A DNA stretch of 64,000 nt from VAZQ01 sp963771845 (GCA_963771845.1 CAVYVC010000018.1:1-64000), one strand, 5' to 3'; positions 1 to 9,041 are shown, numbered from the stretch's first letter. A program made the numbers and translations. Notes: a model not told the origin generated them from the letters alone.

Positions 1-210
1 TGCGTTCCAGGTCGAGCCGTTTCCACATATTAACGACCGTCAAGATGCGTCCTCGTACATAGAGAATACCCGCAATCTCCGGGGGCGCCAATGGTACTTG
101 CGTGAGACGATCAGGAACGAACACGTCTTGCACGCGCGTAATCGGAACCCGAACAGCTGATCGCCGATGACGGCGGTCACGTATTCGGTCATGTTGTCCT
201 GAAGGGTCAT
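1..210 (-). CDS. cheW: CheW-like coupling protein, cut by window edge, one frameshift
   Basis: The ATG at 210 lies 4 bases after the stop of the upstream kinase gene, so the two are one operon. The first 21 codons read MTLQDNMTEYVTAVIGDQLF. About base 150 the frame breaks; moving one base gives PITRVQDVFVPD and then APPEIAGILYVRGRILTVVN, the standard CheW core with the ILYVRG strand. The break sits at a short T run (tt where ttt would keep the frame), which looks like a homopolymer error. CheW couples receptors to CheA; here the partner is the adjacent CheA-type hybrid. About 70 codons are visible and the C-terminal half lies outside the window. Confidence 0.8.
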
Positions 211-214
211 AGCG

Positions 215-2772
215 TTACGCGCTTGTGCGGTTGGCGGTTTGCCGCTTGAGAGCTGCAAGCAGCGCCCGGCGATCGAATTTGCCGACGCAATCGTGCAATC
301 CGGCCTGCTTGCCGAGCTCGACGAAATCGGGAAGCGGGCCCGACGAGATTCCGATGATGGGGACCCGGCAGTGCGTGGATAGCAACGCAACACCGATGCC
401 AGCTCGAAGCCATTCATTTCCGGCATATCGATGTCGGTGATGATCACGTCGAAGGGCTCATCGCAATCCCGGCCGCCGCCAGTGCGTCCTCGGCCGAGCC
501 GGCCGGGATAACCTGGTATCCGGCGGCCTTGAGCAGAGGCGCGAGCATGTTTCGGAAGAACGCGGCATCATCGACGAGCAGCGCCCTTCGCACGATGCCG
601 TCGCCGCCCGGGTTTTTCCAATTGCGCCAGTCTGCGAACGCAAGCGGCAGGAAATGCGAGATGTCGATGACTTCGGTCGTCTGACCCTTGATCACGGCCG
701 AACCGATGAAACCCGGTTTTCGCCCGCAAGCTCAATATCGAGCAGGTCCTCGACGATGTCGACAATCTCGTCGACGATAAGACCCATGAACGGCGATGAT
801 CGGCGAAGACGACCAGGGGCTGCTTTCCGCTGCTCTTGATGCGCACGTCGCTGGTGGCTGCAACGAGCGGCATGAGTTGACCCCGATATTGCACGACCTG
901 TTGGCCGTTGGAATGCTCGATTGTGCTCGGGTCGATTTCCTCGAGGCGGGTTACCAACGACAGCGGCACCGCCTTTGGATTGGGCGAGCCGGCACGAAAA
1001 ACAAGCAACGGCTCGGCCGGCAGCTCTTTGCTCTGCTCATCATGATCCTCGAGCGCAGGAGGCTGTCCATTTTGGGCCACTCCGATCGCATGGACGAGAC
1101 CGTTGGGATCAAGGATGAGAATGACGGATCCGTCGCCCAAAATCGTATGGCCCGAGAACACTCCGATATGCCGCAGCCGGCGCGCCATCGGCTTGACCAC
1201 GATTTCCTCGGTATCGAAGACCGCATCCACAACGATGCCGAAGCGTTGACTGCCGACCTGCATCACGACAACGAAGCCGTCATCGACAGTCCGTCCCTTG
1301 CACTCGCCGAGCTTGAGAACAGTTTTCAGTTCGACCAACGGCAGCAGCTTGTCGCGCAACCGCAGCACGGCGGAAATCCTTGATGTGCTCGATGCATAGT
1401 TCGCCACGACTGCGCATGCGCACAAGCTCGACGACTGCGAGCTGCGGGATGGCAAAGCGTTCGCCCGCGGCAGCGACGATCAGGGCCGATACGATGGCAG
1501 CGTGAGCGGTATCTGAATTGTAAAAGACGTTCCGGCGCCACGGTTCGAGCTGACATCGATGCTGCCGCCGATCCGGTCGATGTTGGCACGCACCACATCC
1601 ATACCAACTCCTCGGCCCGAGACGCTGGTCACGGTGTCGGCCGTCGAAAAGCCTGCGGCGAAGATGAAACGATGGACTTGCGTTTCGGTCAGCGTGCCCA
1701 GCTCCGCTTCCGATACGAGACCCAGGGCAACTGCTTTTGCACCGATTAGCTGGGTATCGAGGCCGCGCCCATCGTCGGAAATCTCGATCAGTATATGACC
1801 GCCCTCCTGAGAGGCGCGGATGCGAACGGTCCCTTGCTCCGGCTTGCCGGCAGCCAGCCGCTGCTGCGGGCTTTCAACGCCGTGGTCCGCGGCGTTGCGA
1901 ACCATGTGTGTTAGCGGATCCCTGATGAGATCCAGCACCTGGCGATCGAGCTCGGTCTCCGCCCCATGCATCTCCAGCTGCAAGGGCTTGCCGAGTTCGG
2001 CTGACAAATCGCGCACGATGCGCGGCAGCTGCTGCCAGGCACGGCCGATGGGCTGCATGCGGGTCTTAAGCACCCCCTCCTGAAGCTGCGCCGTGACGTT
2101 CGAGAGTCTCTGGAGGGGTGCCTTGAATTCCAACTCCTGCTGGCGCCGGACGATTTCGATCAGCTGATTGCGGGTGAGCACCAGCTCGGACACCATGGTC
2201 ATGAGCTGATCCAGCGTGCTTACGTGCACGCGGATTGAACTCGCTGCAATCTTGCCGAGGTTGGCCGCTTTAGCATCCTGCTCAGGGGCGGCGGGGGAGG
2301 ACGCGGATTCTGTTGTTGCGGGCCCATCAGCGGGCCGCGCTTGCGCCACGCGTTGCGCGTGTCCCTTGCGGAAAGCGCTGACTGATGGCGAAGAAGCTTT
2401 GGGCGCGGCAACATCCTGGAGCCAGACGATGAGATCGTCGTCATCGCCGGCAGGCTCAGCGTGGTCGCGTTCGAGCGCCTCCAAGAGCGATTTGATACGG
2501 TCAATGGTCGTCAGAACGAGGGTAACGGCGTCCGCGTCGACGGGTCTGCCGGCACGAAACTGCGCCATCAGCAACTCGGCTGCATGGGTCAGCGCTTCGA
2601 GACGGGGCAGCCCGAGAAATCCACAGGTTCCTTTGATCGTGTGTACGAGTTGAAAAATGTCTTCGAGAATTGCCGTGTTGTTGGGCTCGCGTTCGAAACG
2701 CACCAGTTCCAGATCGACGATATCGAGGCTCTCACCGGTCTCTGTCAGGAACTCGCGCAATAGATCATCCAT
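215..2772 (-). CDS. CheA-type histidine kinase with C-terminal receiver domain (multiple frameshifts)
   Basis: About 850 residues in family order. An N-terminal HPt has the phospho-acceptor His44 in HTIKGTCGF. Then come a variable linker, the dimerisation helices (about 190-250) and a HATPase with N box HMVRNAADHG, G1 DDGRGLD, F box GFST and G2 GRGVGMDVV. A CheW-like P5 domain follows, then a receiver with VDD near its start and DVIITDIDMPEMNGFE carrying the phospho-Asp. The frame breaks near 1499, 1380, 800, 714, 465 and 355. Most breaks are one-base losses in runs of G or A, and the repaired reading ends at TAA (215-217). CheA fused to a receiver is known from non-flagellar chemosensory systems. 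It lies between cheW and a CtrA box, with ChpT beyond, so a role in CtrA or surface signalling is possible. That role is inference; the domain calls are clear. Confidence 0.85.
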
Positions 2773-3005
2773 GACATCGGAGCTTTCGACGCCAAATACG
2801 ACTAGGCCCTACTGCGATCCCAGCCCGGGCAAGGATCGAGTTTGGCAATTATTCTCAGTGTGTTGGGAAACGGTTTAATTTTGGTTGCAGTACATGCGCA
2901 GGCTAGCCGTACGAATGTTCGTTCCGCGTGGGCAAACGGGCGCGAAAGCACAAACACACGCCGCGCTATCGCCGGTGCGCTTGCCAACCCCAGGGCGGTT
3001 AACGA

Positions 3006-3020
3006 TTAATTCTTTCTTAA
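3006..3020. promoter_or_regulatory. CtrA-type box TTAA-N7-TTAA
   Basis: TTAA at 3006-3009, seven bases, TTAA at 3017-3020; a further TTAA lies at 2999-3002. This matches the full alphaproteobacterial CtrA recognition pattern. It sits in the 295-base gap between the end of chpT and the start of the CheA-type gene, about 235 bases upstream of that start. The gap is visibly AT-richer than its surroundings. Direct control of the kinase gene by CtrA is inferred. Confidence 0.6.
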
Positions 3021-3067
3021 TTCAAAATGCGCCGGTGCTTTGAGGAGCCCGCAAACCTGCCGCTAGA

Positions 3068-3709
3068 CTAAGCAGCCGCAATGATGACCGTGTCTCCGTC
3101 GCTCTTGAGCTCCAGTTTCACGCCGCAGGCGCGCGCAAGCATGCCGGCATAGAATGGCTGAATTGCATGCGCGTCCAGCGATCCGCTCTCCGAGGCGCCA
3201 TCCAGCAACGCGGGGACCGCTTGCGGAACGCGCGCGTTGGGACCGGATACTGTCAGGCGAAAACCAAGACTTTCCCCCTCGCCAACCGGATCCGCCGTAA
3301 TCGTGCCGCCTCTTGGGATCGACTGACCTGCGATCACCACCATGTTCAGCAGCAATTTGACCCGGTTTTTCGGCAAGAGAAGGCACGGCATGTTCCAGAC
3401 AAGCCTGGTCTTCTCATCCTCGATGAAGGCACGCGCCATGTTTTGCGCGTCCTCAAGGTCGATCTGAGCGCCGGCGGTTCCGGCCGCGCCAAAGGCAAGC
3501 CGGCAAAATTGCAACCGCGCGGAGGCCGTTTTCGCGCTTTTCCTGATGAGATCAAGCGCAAAGTTCTTTGTTTCCTGATCGCTTTCCTTTTCGTCCAACA
3601 CTTCGAGGCCGTTCACAATGGCACCCGTCGGGCTGATCAGGTCGTGACAGACACGCGAGCACAAAAGCGCGGCAAGATCGAGTGCATCAACAGCGACAGC
3701 GCTGGACAT
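3068..3709 (-). CDS. chpT: ChpT-like histidine phosphotransferase (DUF2328)
   Basis: 213 residues, the usual ChpT size. The N-terminal helix carries LLCSRVCHDLISPTGAIVNG, with His22 as the presumed phospho-acceptor, and the C-terminal half is a degenerate ATPase-like fold (GFRLTVSGPNA). In Caulobacter and its relatives ChpT passes phosphate from CckA to CtrA and CpdR in the cytoplasm. The gene precedes the CheA-type hybrid on the same strand, separated by a gap holding a CtrA box. The start ATG at 3709 follows an AGATCTCC-side weak ribosome site. There are no frameshifts. Assignment to the family is firm; the local partner kinase is not shown by sequence. Confidence 0.9.
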   Translation of the reverse strand: MSSAVAVDALDLAALLCSRVCHDLISPTGAIVNGLEVLDEKESDQETKNFALDLIRKSAKTASARLQFCRLAFGAAGTAGAQIDLEDAQNMARAFIEDEKTRLVWNMPCLLLPKNRVKLLLNMVVIAGQSIPRGGTITADPVGEGESLGFRLTVSGPNARVPQAVPALLDGASESGSLDAHAIQPFYAGMLARACGVKLELKSDGDTVIIAAA

Positions 3710-3894
3710 GAGAGATCTCCATAGGATGACAATTCAAGCTCAGACGCGACTCACGGCCACACAAGCGTAATTGGGTGTATACCTGACTTATCCGAGCTGC
3801 CAATACCGGAAGTCCAGATGATCGGACATCTCCAAGCGAGTGCACTTTATTGCGCAAGTCGGGCAAGCCCGATTTGCGATGAGGGGAGCCGAGC

Positions 3895-4743
3895 GTGATT
3901 GCCGCGCATTGGCCGGGACTTTCGACAAGGCAACTTATCGCGGAGCTTTCCTCGACCATTTCCGCGGCGGGCGCGGCCATTCTGGCCGAGTGCCGCGTTT
4001 CCCTTAACGTCCGTGCCAAAGCGGATGATTCGCCCGTGACCAGTGCGGACCATGCCTCAGAAGCGGTGATGCTGGAGGGCATAGCGCGCGTGTTGCCGGG
4101 GGTTCCGGTGATCTCCGAGGAGGCAGGGTGCGCGCACTCGAATATCTCCGGAATGTTTGTCCTCATCGATCCGCTGGATGGGACGCGCGAGCTGGTCGCC
4201 GGACGAGATGAATTCACTATCAACCTGGCGATCATCGAGGGGGGCCGGCCGCAACTCGGGATCATCGCGGCACCGGCGCGCGGGCTTATCTGGCGCGGAA
4301 TTGCAGGAGCGGGCGCGGAGCGCCTTCGCCTTGCAGCGGGCGAGCCGGCAAGCTGTGCGAGGGATCGGGTCGACATCCGCACGCGTCCGCGCCCCCGGTC
4401 CGGTCTCGTGGCCTTGGTGAGCCGGTCCCATCTGGACGCCCAAACCGAGGCTTTACTCGCGCGGTTACCATTGGCCCGGCGAGTGGCCTGCGGCTCGGCG
4501 ATTAAATTCTGTCTGCTCGCTCAAGGCGAGGCTGACATCTACCCGCGGCTCTCCACCACCTGTGAATGGGACATTGCCGCGGGGGAAGCGATCATCTCAG
4601 CGGCCGGGGGACGCATGACGGCACCTGAGGGGTCGGCCTTGGTGTATGGGCGCGTCGACCGCGAACTTCGGGTGCCGGGTTTTGTGGCCTGGGGCGATCC
4701 GAGGGAAGCAGGGGACGGAGGACGCCCGACGGACGGCAGATGA
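3895..4743 (+). CDS. cysQ: CysQ-like 3'(2'),5'-bisphosphate nucleotidase (inositol monophosphatase family)
   Basis: 282 residues. Metal-site motifs of the inositol monophosphatase superfamily are intact: VISEEAG, then IDPLDGTRELVAGRDEFTIN and, near the C-terminus, CEWDIAAGEAI. The long insertion after DPLDGT (…ELVAGRDEFTINLAII) is characteristic of CysQ, which removes the 3'-phosphate from PAP made during sulfate assimilation. The start is GTG at 3895, eight bases after an AGGGGAG ribosome site. The C-terminal twenty residues (DGGRPTDGR) look like weak run-on sequence. It is divergent from chpT and separate from eipA. An alternative is another inositol-phosphatase family phosphatase. Confidence 0.85.
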   Translation: MIAAHWPGLSTRQLIAELSSTISAAGAAILAECRVSLNVRAKADDSPVTSADHASEAVMLEGIARVLPGVPVISEEAGCAHSNISGMFVLIDPLDGTRELVAGRDEFTINLAIIEGGRPQLGIIAAPARGLIWRGIAGAGAERLRLAAGEPASCARDRVDIRTRPRPRSGLVALVSRSHLDAQTEALLARLPLARRVACGSAIKFCLLAQGEADIYPRLSTTCEWDIAAGEAIISAAGGRMTAPEGSALVYGRVDRELRVPGFVAWGDPREAGDGGRPTDGR

Positions 4744-4835
4744 TCTGTCCTCTGTCGTCCTCCTTTCGTCACAGTTTTGGCGAGCATGTGACGATTCGGT
4801 TGCGGTATGGCCGCAAAGCCTGGCTATCGTTCACA

Positions 4836-4896
4836 CCCAAGTCGGCTGTTGCCGACTTGGGCATCTAAAGTGACCCATCTCGGGAAAACCCGAGAT
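4836..4896 (+). other. Two tandem stable hairpins in the eipA leader
   Basis: First hairpin: an 11-bp perfect stem (4836-4846 with 4851-4861, loop TGTT). Second hairpin: stem 4877-4884 with 4889-4896, loop AAAA, extended outward by four more pairs around one bulged base. Neither is followed by a U tract, so they are not typical terminators of cysQ. They lie 47-107 bases before the eipA start and could be a structured leader, an mRNA stabiliser or a dispersed repeat. I cannot tell which from one copy. Confidence 0.6.
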
Positions 4897-4942
4897 CGGG
4901 TGGCCAAAGTGCCGAAGAACTTTGAGATTTTAGGAGCCTTCG

Positions 4943-5554
4943 ATGCAGGCCTTGAAGTGGACCGTGATCCTGGTCCTCGCCGGCCTGAGCACCGGACCGG
5001 TATACGCTCAGGTCAGCGCCCCGCCTCCCAACAATGGGGGTCCAGCTCCGGTCAACCCGGCTCCGCAAGGCGGGCAATACTCATCCAACGAGGTCGTAGA
5101 TGCCGGACACCGGTTCTTCGGCACGATCTCGCGCGGGCTTGCTCAGATCGTGGAAAAAGCGGGAAGTGAGTGGGGCCTGCCGAATGGATATGTGCTGGGC
5201 CAGGAGGCCGGCGGCGCGGTGGTAGCGGGGGTGCGTTACGGCGAAGGCGTTCTCTACACCAAGAATGCGGGTGATCTGCGCGTCTACTGGCAAGGGCCTT
5301 CGCTCGGGTTCGATTTCGGCGGCGACGGCGCACGCACCATGATGCTCGTCTACGGCCTGCCGGCAACGGATGCCATTTATCGACGCTTTATCGGGATCGA
5401 TGGATCGGCCTATTTCGTAGGGGGCCTCGGAATGACGGCGCTGACCTTCGACAACATCGTCGTGGTGCCGATCCGTTCCGGCGTTGGCTTTCGCCTGGGT
5501 GCCAATGTGGGCTATCTGAAATTCACCCAAACGGCGACCTGGAATCCCTTCTGA
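4943..5554 (+). CDS. eipA: EipA family envelope integrity protein (DUF1134)
   Basis: 203 residues. The signal peptide runs about 1-22 (WTVILVLAGLSTGPVYAQ), a proline-rich linker follows, and then the conserved DUF1134 domain with RFFGTISRGLAQIVEKAG, YGEGVLYTKNAG and a glycine-rich C-terminus ending NVGYLKFTQTATWNPF. In Brucella, EipA is a periplasmic beta-barrel-like protein needed for envelope integrity and reported to belong to the CtrA regulon. The ATG follows AGGAG by six bases. No CtrA box is visible in its own upstream region, although one lies near 3 kb. The two hairpins at 4836-4896 precede it. Confidence 0.92.
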   Translation: MQALKWTVILVLAGLSTGPVYAQVSAPPPNNGGPAPVNPAPQGGQYSSNEVVDAGHRFFGTISRGLAQIVEKAGSEWGLPNGYVLGQEAGGAVVAGVRYGEGVLYTKNAGDLRVYWQGPSLGFDFGGDGARTMMLVYGLPATDAIYRRFIGIDGSAYFVGGLGMTALTFDNIVVVPIRSGVGFRLGANVGYLKFTQTATWNPF

Positions 5555-5713
5555 GCCGGCAGCCGGGTTCCACCTCCTCGCCGCTGCGCCACGAGGCGTT
5601 ATCGAGGTGAACCACCTCCCCGGTTTAGGTTAACTGCCCACGCTGCTGGCGACGTGCCGCGCTTCGTGGCATTGTGCTGAAAATGCGTCGATTTTGTTGA
5701 GGAGGCGTTTTCC

Positions 5714-7003
5714 ATGCTCGAACCGATCATGTACATATCGATCGGATTTCTTATCGCGGGCTTGCTCGTCCTTGGTGTGCTTCCCCTTGTGCATGCGCGC
5801 GCGGTTCGTCTGACCACGCGACGCATCGAGTCGCTCAGTCCTCTATCGCTCGCCGAAATTCAGGCCGACAAGGACAGGTTGCGCGCCGAATTCGCGATGT
5901 CCACGCGCCGGCTCGAAATGAGCGTCGAGCAGCTCAAGACAAAAACGACCAGTCAGCTTACCGAAATCGGCAAGAAAAGCGACGCGATCGGCCGCCTCAA
6001 GCTCGAGCTCGGGGAGAAGACGGCGGCGTTGTTCGCACTCGAAGCGAAGGAAAGGCAGTTTGCAAGCGAGCTTGAGAGCCTTCGTGCCAAGATGAAGGCG
6101 AGGGACGATGCATTAGCGCAAGCCGAGCATGCGCTTGGAAGCACCCAGGCAGAGCTTAGCCATGCGACCGGCAACTTCCACGAGAGCTCGGTGACCGCGC
6201 AGAGTCAGCGGGTCGAGCTGGTCGCGTTGCGCGCACAGGCCGAGGCGTTGAAAGGACAAATCGAAAGCTATGCGCAGGAGACCCGGCAGCTCAACAACCA
6301 TCTGCGCAACAAGAGCGCCGAGGTCGAGACACTGGGGAGTCAGCTCGCTGAAGAACGCGGCAGGGCCGAGCAGCTCTCAACGCGTGTGAGCGAGCTCGAC
6401 CGGCAGCTGATTGCACAGCAGACGGAGTCTGAGGTTTTGAGCCGCCGGGTGGACGAGCTCACGGCGCGACTTGACGAGCAGAGCCGCTTTCTGGCCGACC
6501 GCGAATTCGCTTCGGATCAGTTGCGCAACGAGACGACGAGCGCGCAAAGGACCGAATCGGAAGTCCGCGCTGCGCTCGCCGACGCGGAAAACAGGCATCG
6601 CTCTTCAACCGAGGCGCTTGCGGCCGAGAAATCATCCGTCGAGGAGCAGCTGCGTCAATCCGAAGCCGAGCGCGCCAAGATGCAGCGCGAGATCGCGGCC
6701 ATGCAGCGCGAGGCCGAAAACATGTGGGCAAATGAGCGCATCGAGAATGCAGTCCTGCGCGAGCGCATCAACGACGTGGCCGCCGAGGTGGCGCGCCTCA
6801 CGGCGACGCTGGAGGGGCCCAACTCGCCGATTGCGGCCATCCTCGGCAGCGAAGCGGGACATATTGCGGGCGCATCAAACGGGAGCAACGGCGCCGCGCT
6901 GCCGCATGAGCCGCAAGCCGGCGAGTTCAAGGGCTCCCTAGCCGATCGTATTCGCGCTTTGCAGAGCCGAGCCTCCGCGGTACCGCAGGCAAGCGGGGCG
7001 TAG
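5714..7003 (+). CDS. Membrane-anchored long coiled-coil protein
   Basis: 429 residues with one N-terminal membrane helix (about 5-28, IMYISIGFLIAGLLVLGVLP). A very long heptad-rich region rich in Glu, Ala, Gln and Arg follows (about 50-370), then a low-complexity tail ending LADRIRALQSRAS. No catalytic motif is present. The layout suggests an inner-membrane anchored cytoplasmic or periplasmic rod, as seen in many Hyphomicrobiales genomes without assigned function. A good ribosome site GAGGAGG lies eight bases before the ATG. The tRNA-Val follows 132 bases downstream. The frame is intact throughout, in contrast to the first 1.5 kb. Confidence 0.85.
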   Translation: MLEPIMYISIGFLIAGLLVLGVLPLVHARAVRLTTRRIESLSPLSLAEIQADKDRLRAEFAMSTRRLEMSVEQLKTKTTSQLTEIGKKSDAIGRLKLELGEKTAALFALEAKERQFASELESLRAKMKARDDALAQAEHALGSTQAELSHATGNFHESSVTAQSQRVELVALRAQAEALKGQIESYAQETRQLNNHLRNKSAEVETLGSQLAEERGRAEQLSTRVSELDRQLIAQQTESEVLSRRVDELTARLDEQSRFLADREFASDQLRNETTSAQRTESEVRAALADAENRHRSSTEALAAEKSSVEEQLRQSEAERAKMQREIAAMQREAENMWANERIENAVLRERINDVAAEVARLTATLEGPNSPIAAILGSEAGHIAGASNGSNGAALPHEPQAGEFKGSLADRIRALQSRASAVPQASGA

Positions 7004-7135
7004 CTGGGCACTGCGTTGCGACGGCTTCGACCTCATCACGACGAAGTTTTCGAGTGCGCCGGCTAGCGGGCTCTTTGCATTTTGTGTGCGCTGCTTGACA
7101 GTCCCCCTGCCGTCCTTAAACCCTATTCCTGTCCC

Positions 7136-7210
7136 GGGCGCTTAGCTCAGCGGGAGAGCGTTCCCTTCACACGGGAGAGGTCGCAGGTTCAATCCCTGCA
7201 GCGCCCACCA
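7136..7210 (+). tRNA. tRNA-Val (CAC)
   Basis: The acceptor stem is GGGCGCT (7136-7142) with AGCGCCC (7200-7206), the D arm is GCTC…GAGC, and the anticodon stem TTCCC/GGGAG encloses loop TTCACAC with anticodon CAC. A five-base variable loop and T arm GCAGG-TTCAATC-CCTGC follow. The discriminator base and CCA are encoded (7207-7210). It reads GTG codons. Accessory-type sequence begins immediately downstream, so this tRNA may be an integration target, but I found no second copy of its 3' end in the window. Confidence 0.97.
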
Positions 7211-7590
7211 CTAGAAGTATTTGTTCGATCTCCATAAATTTTTTGAAGCGGCAATGCCGCTCACCTCTGCGCCCATGTTTCGGCCCAAGAAACGTCGCCA
7301 CGTTTGACCGGTTGGGGCGGGCACGATCATCAAGCGCCTCCGTGGTCCTGCTCTCGCCGCACTCGCGTCGGTGGCTTTGTCCTGACGCAGCAGGAAATGG
7401 GCGCTCGCGACGTTTGTGGGCGCCAGTTCACGGCGGCTCGCCTTGTTCAGCTTGCAGGCACCCGGGCCGGTGGATTCATGTGAACCCCCAAGAGGCAGCC
7501 ACAAATGGCACACGGCGAGCTCCCTTGTTGGCGCGCGTAAAGGAGGAATTGGGGCAATAAGGCTAGAGGGACACCTAGGGACTATTATTC
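7211..7590. other. Gene-free stretch after tRNA-Val
   Basis: 380 bases with no convincing gene. Short open frames occur on both strands, but they have biased, arginine-rich shadow-like compositions and no good ribosome sites. Base composition drops toward the right end, marking the start of accessory DNA. I see no integrase and no tRNA-end repeat. Confidence 0.5.
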
Positions 7591-8385
7591 ATGCCTTCAC
7601 AGGAGCGAGCAATATTGACGCGGACAACTCCCGAGGTTAAGGCGCGGTCCATGCGGCCGAATTTTTTCCCCGAGGCTACACAAGATCGACGCCATGATGA
7701 TCCCTATAAGATGTATGGTGAGCTGCTACGTACGAAGTTACAACGTCTGCTGCCCCCTTATGCGAGCTGTTATTTGGAAGGGGCTTTTGCTGGTGATGAG
7801 CAGCAGGCATTCGAAATCTGCGTTGCAGCACCGAATGAATATCGCGGCTTGATTGCAGAGGCAGCCTATTTTCTGGGGGTACCCAATCCTGGGTACCAAA
7901 CAATCATTCGAAACGTATGGGAGCATGACCATAAATGGTTGATGTGGCAGGTAGAGAACAACCGTGTCCTGGTACGCCGTATGATGGAGACAGGTAAATT
8001 CGAGCATCCCTTCTCCGGCCCGATAACCGTTTTCCGCGGTGCCTGGGGCGTGAGCGTGAAAAAAGCATCAAAAGGGCTTTCTTGGACGGTATCCCGAGAG
8101 GCGGCGTGCCTTTTCTCTTTGGCTTGGCTCCATGCCCCCAAAGCCGTCGTGCTCAAGGCGACGGTCCATTCGTCGGAAATTGTCTTCTGGCGTCCTGCCG
8201 AATCAGAAGTAGTTTTGAGACAAGACATTTCTGCTGAAGTAGACCCCGAACCGAAAGCTTGGGCCGATATCGGCAAAAGGCAGCACGAACTGAATAAAGC
8301 GGCGTCCATGGCAAGCCATGAACGATTGAAAATGAAATTTGCGGCGAAGCGTGCCAAACGTTCCAGCAACCCACCGGTGGATTAG
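7591..8385 (+). CDS. ADP-ribosyltransferase-like accessory protein
   Basis: 264 residues, unrecognised as a named family. The central part resembles R-S-E class ADP-ribosyltransferase folds. ITVFRGAWG (about 148-156) carries a conserved R-G pair, GLSWTVSREAACLF (about 167-180) resembles the S-T-S strand followed by a helix, and ESEVVL (about 210-215) has a late E-x-E. The N-terminal third (YGELLRTKLQRLLP…) is helical, and the C-terminus is lysine/arginine rich. Codon use is less GC-rich than in neighbours, a sign of transfer. The start at 7591 has no clear ribosome site; ATG 7651 (MRPNFF) is possible. Enzymatic activity, target and toxin role are inference only. Confidence 0.5.
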   Translation: MPSQERAILTRTTPEVKARSMRPNFFPEATQDRRHDDPYKMYGELLRTKLQRLLPPYASCYLEGAFAGDEQQAFEICVAAPNEYRGLIAEAAYFLGVPNPGYQTIIRNVWEHDHKWLMWQVENNRVLVRRMMETGKFEHPFSGPITVFRGAWGVSVKKASKGLSWTVSREAACLFSLAWLHAPKAVVLKATVHSSEIVFWRPAESEVVLRQDISAEVDPEPKAWADIGKRQHELNKAASMASHERLKMKFAAKRAKRSSNPPVD

Positions 8386-8586
8386 GGCAGAAAGTATCCT
8401 GCCCCGAGCATACGATACACATCATCTGTGCGCCTGATGCCAGTCGCAAAACCGTCCACATTGCCCGATGGAATCGAGGCGCGCGGGGGAGCTTCAAACT
8501 TCAATTCTAGAGAACTGGCGACATGCTCTTCCGCTGATGGCGAGCTGTGGCGTGAGGTTTGCCGCACGTATCGTGGGGGAGCGCAA

Positions 8587-8805
8587 ATGAAACAGCGCAG
8601 AGTTGTTTTCGACGAAGGCACCGTGGAAGCTATGGCGCGTCTGCAGCAGCAAGACGATCAGTTCTGCAGATTGATGCGAGCGGCTATCGACCGGGGCGAT
8701 GAATCATGTCCCACCGGTGTGAGTACGACACCAAGTACTCAACGACCTATCGAGAACTATACGCCACCAAGGAGTAAGCCATGCGGAATGGCCAAAAAAC
8801 ACTGA
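8587..8805 (+). CDS. Small hypothetical protein
   Basis: 72 residues starting MKQRRVVFDEGTVEAMARLQ, with a strong ribosome site GGGGGA five bases before the ATG. The first 40 residues could form two helices; the tail is proline- and serine-rich. It overlaps the next gene by 25 bases, so the two are probably translated together. No family is recognised. A longer frame upstream to 8428 lacks support. Confidence 0.45.
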   Translation: MKQRRVVFDEGTVEAMARLQQQDDQFCRLMRAAIDRGDESCPTGVSTTPSTQRPIENYTPPRSKPCGMAKKH

Positions 8806-9041
8806 TGAGAACGCACCGCCCCAAATCGGTGAGACCATTTGCTAACCGCTCGAAGCAGTGGACATCGAACGTCGCCCACCCCGAGCCGAGGGGCTCTGGA
8901 AACGCGCGAAGAAACTATGAGCGGTATCTCGCGCTAGCCCAAGCCCAAGCCCAGTCCGGCGATATAGTCGGGGCAGAAAACTACTACCAGCACGCCGAGC
9001 ATTATTTCAGATCGATGTCCTCCGACCGAGAAACGACATAA
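8781..9041 (+). CDS. Mini DUF4167 domain protein
   Basis: 86 residues. The C-terminal half, GNARRNYERYLALAQAQAQS then GDIVGAENYYQHAEHYFRSM, is the core of the DUF4167 domain found in alphaproteobacteria. There it usually sits at the N-terminus of a much longer RNA-binding-like protein beside prmC. Here the long disordered C-terminus is absent and the basic N-terminus is short. AAGGAG lies six bases before the ATG. Context is an accessory region of small genes, so this is a second, reduced copy. Its function is unknown; a nucleic-acid binding role is guessed from the basic N-terminus. Confidence 0.75.
   Translation: MRNGQKTLMRTHRPKSVRPFANRSKQWTSNVAHPEPRGSGNARRNYERYLALAQAQAQSGDIVGAENYYQHAEHYFRSMSSDRETT

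Noticed and set aside
215..2772. A true pseudogene of the CheA-type kinase
   Set aside because: Nearly all breaks are single-base changes in homopolymers and the catalytic residues are kept, which favours sequencing error over decay.
4744..4942. CtrA box upstream of eipA
   Set aside because: EipA is CtrA-linked in Brucella, but no TTAA-N7-TTAA is present here.
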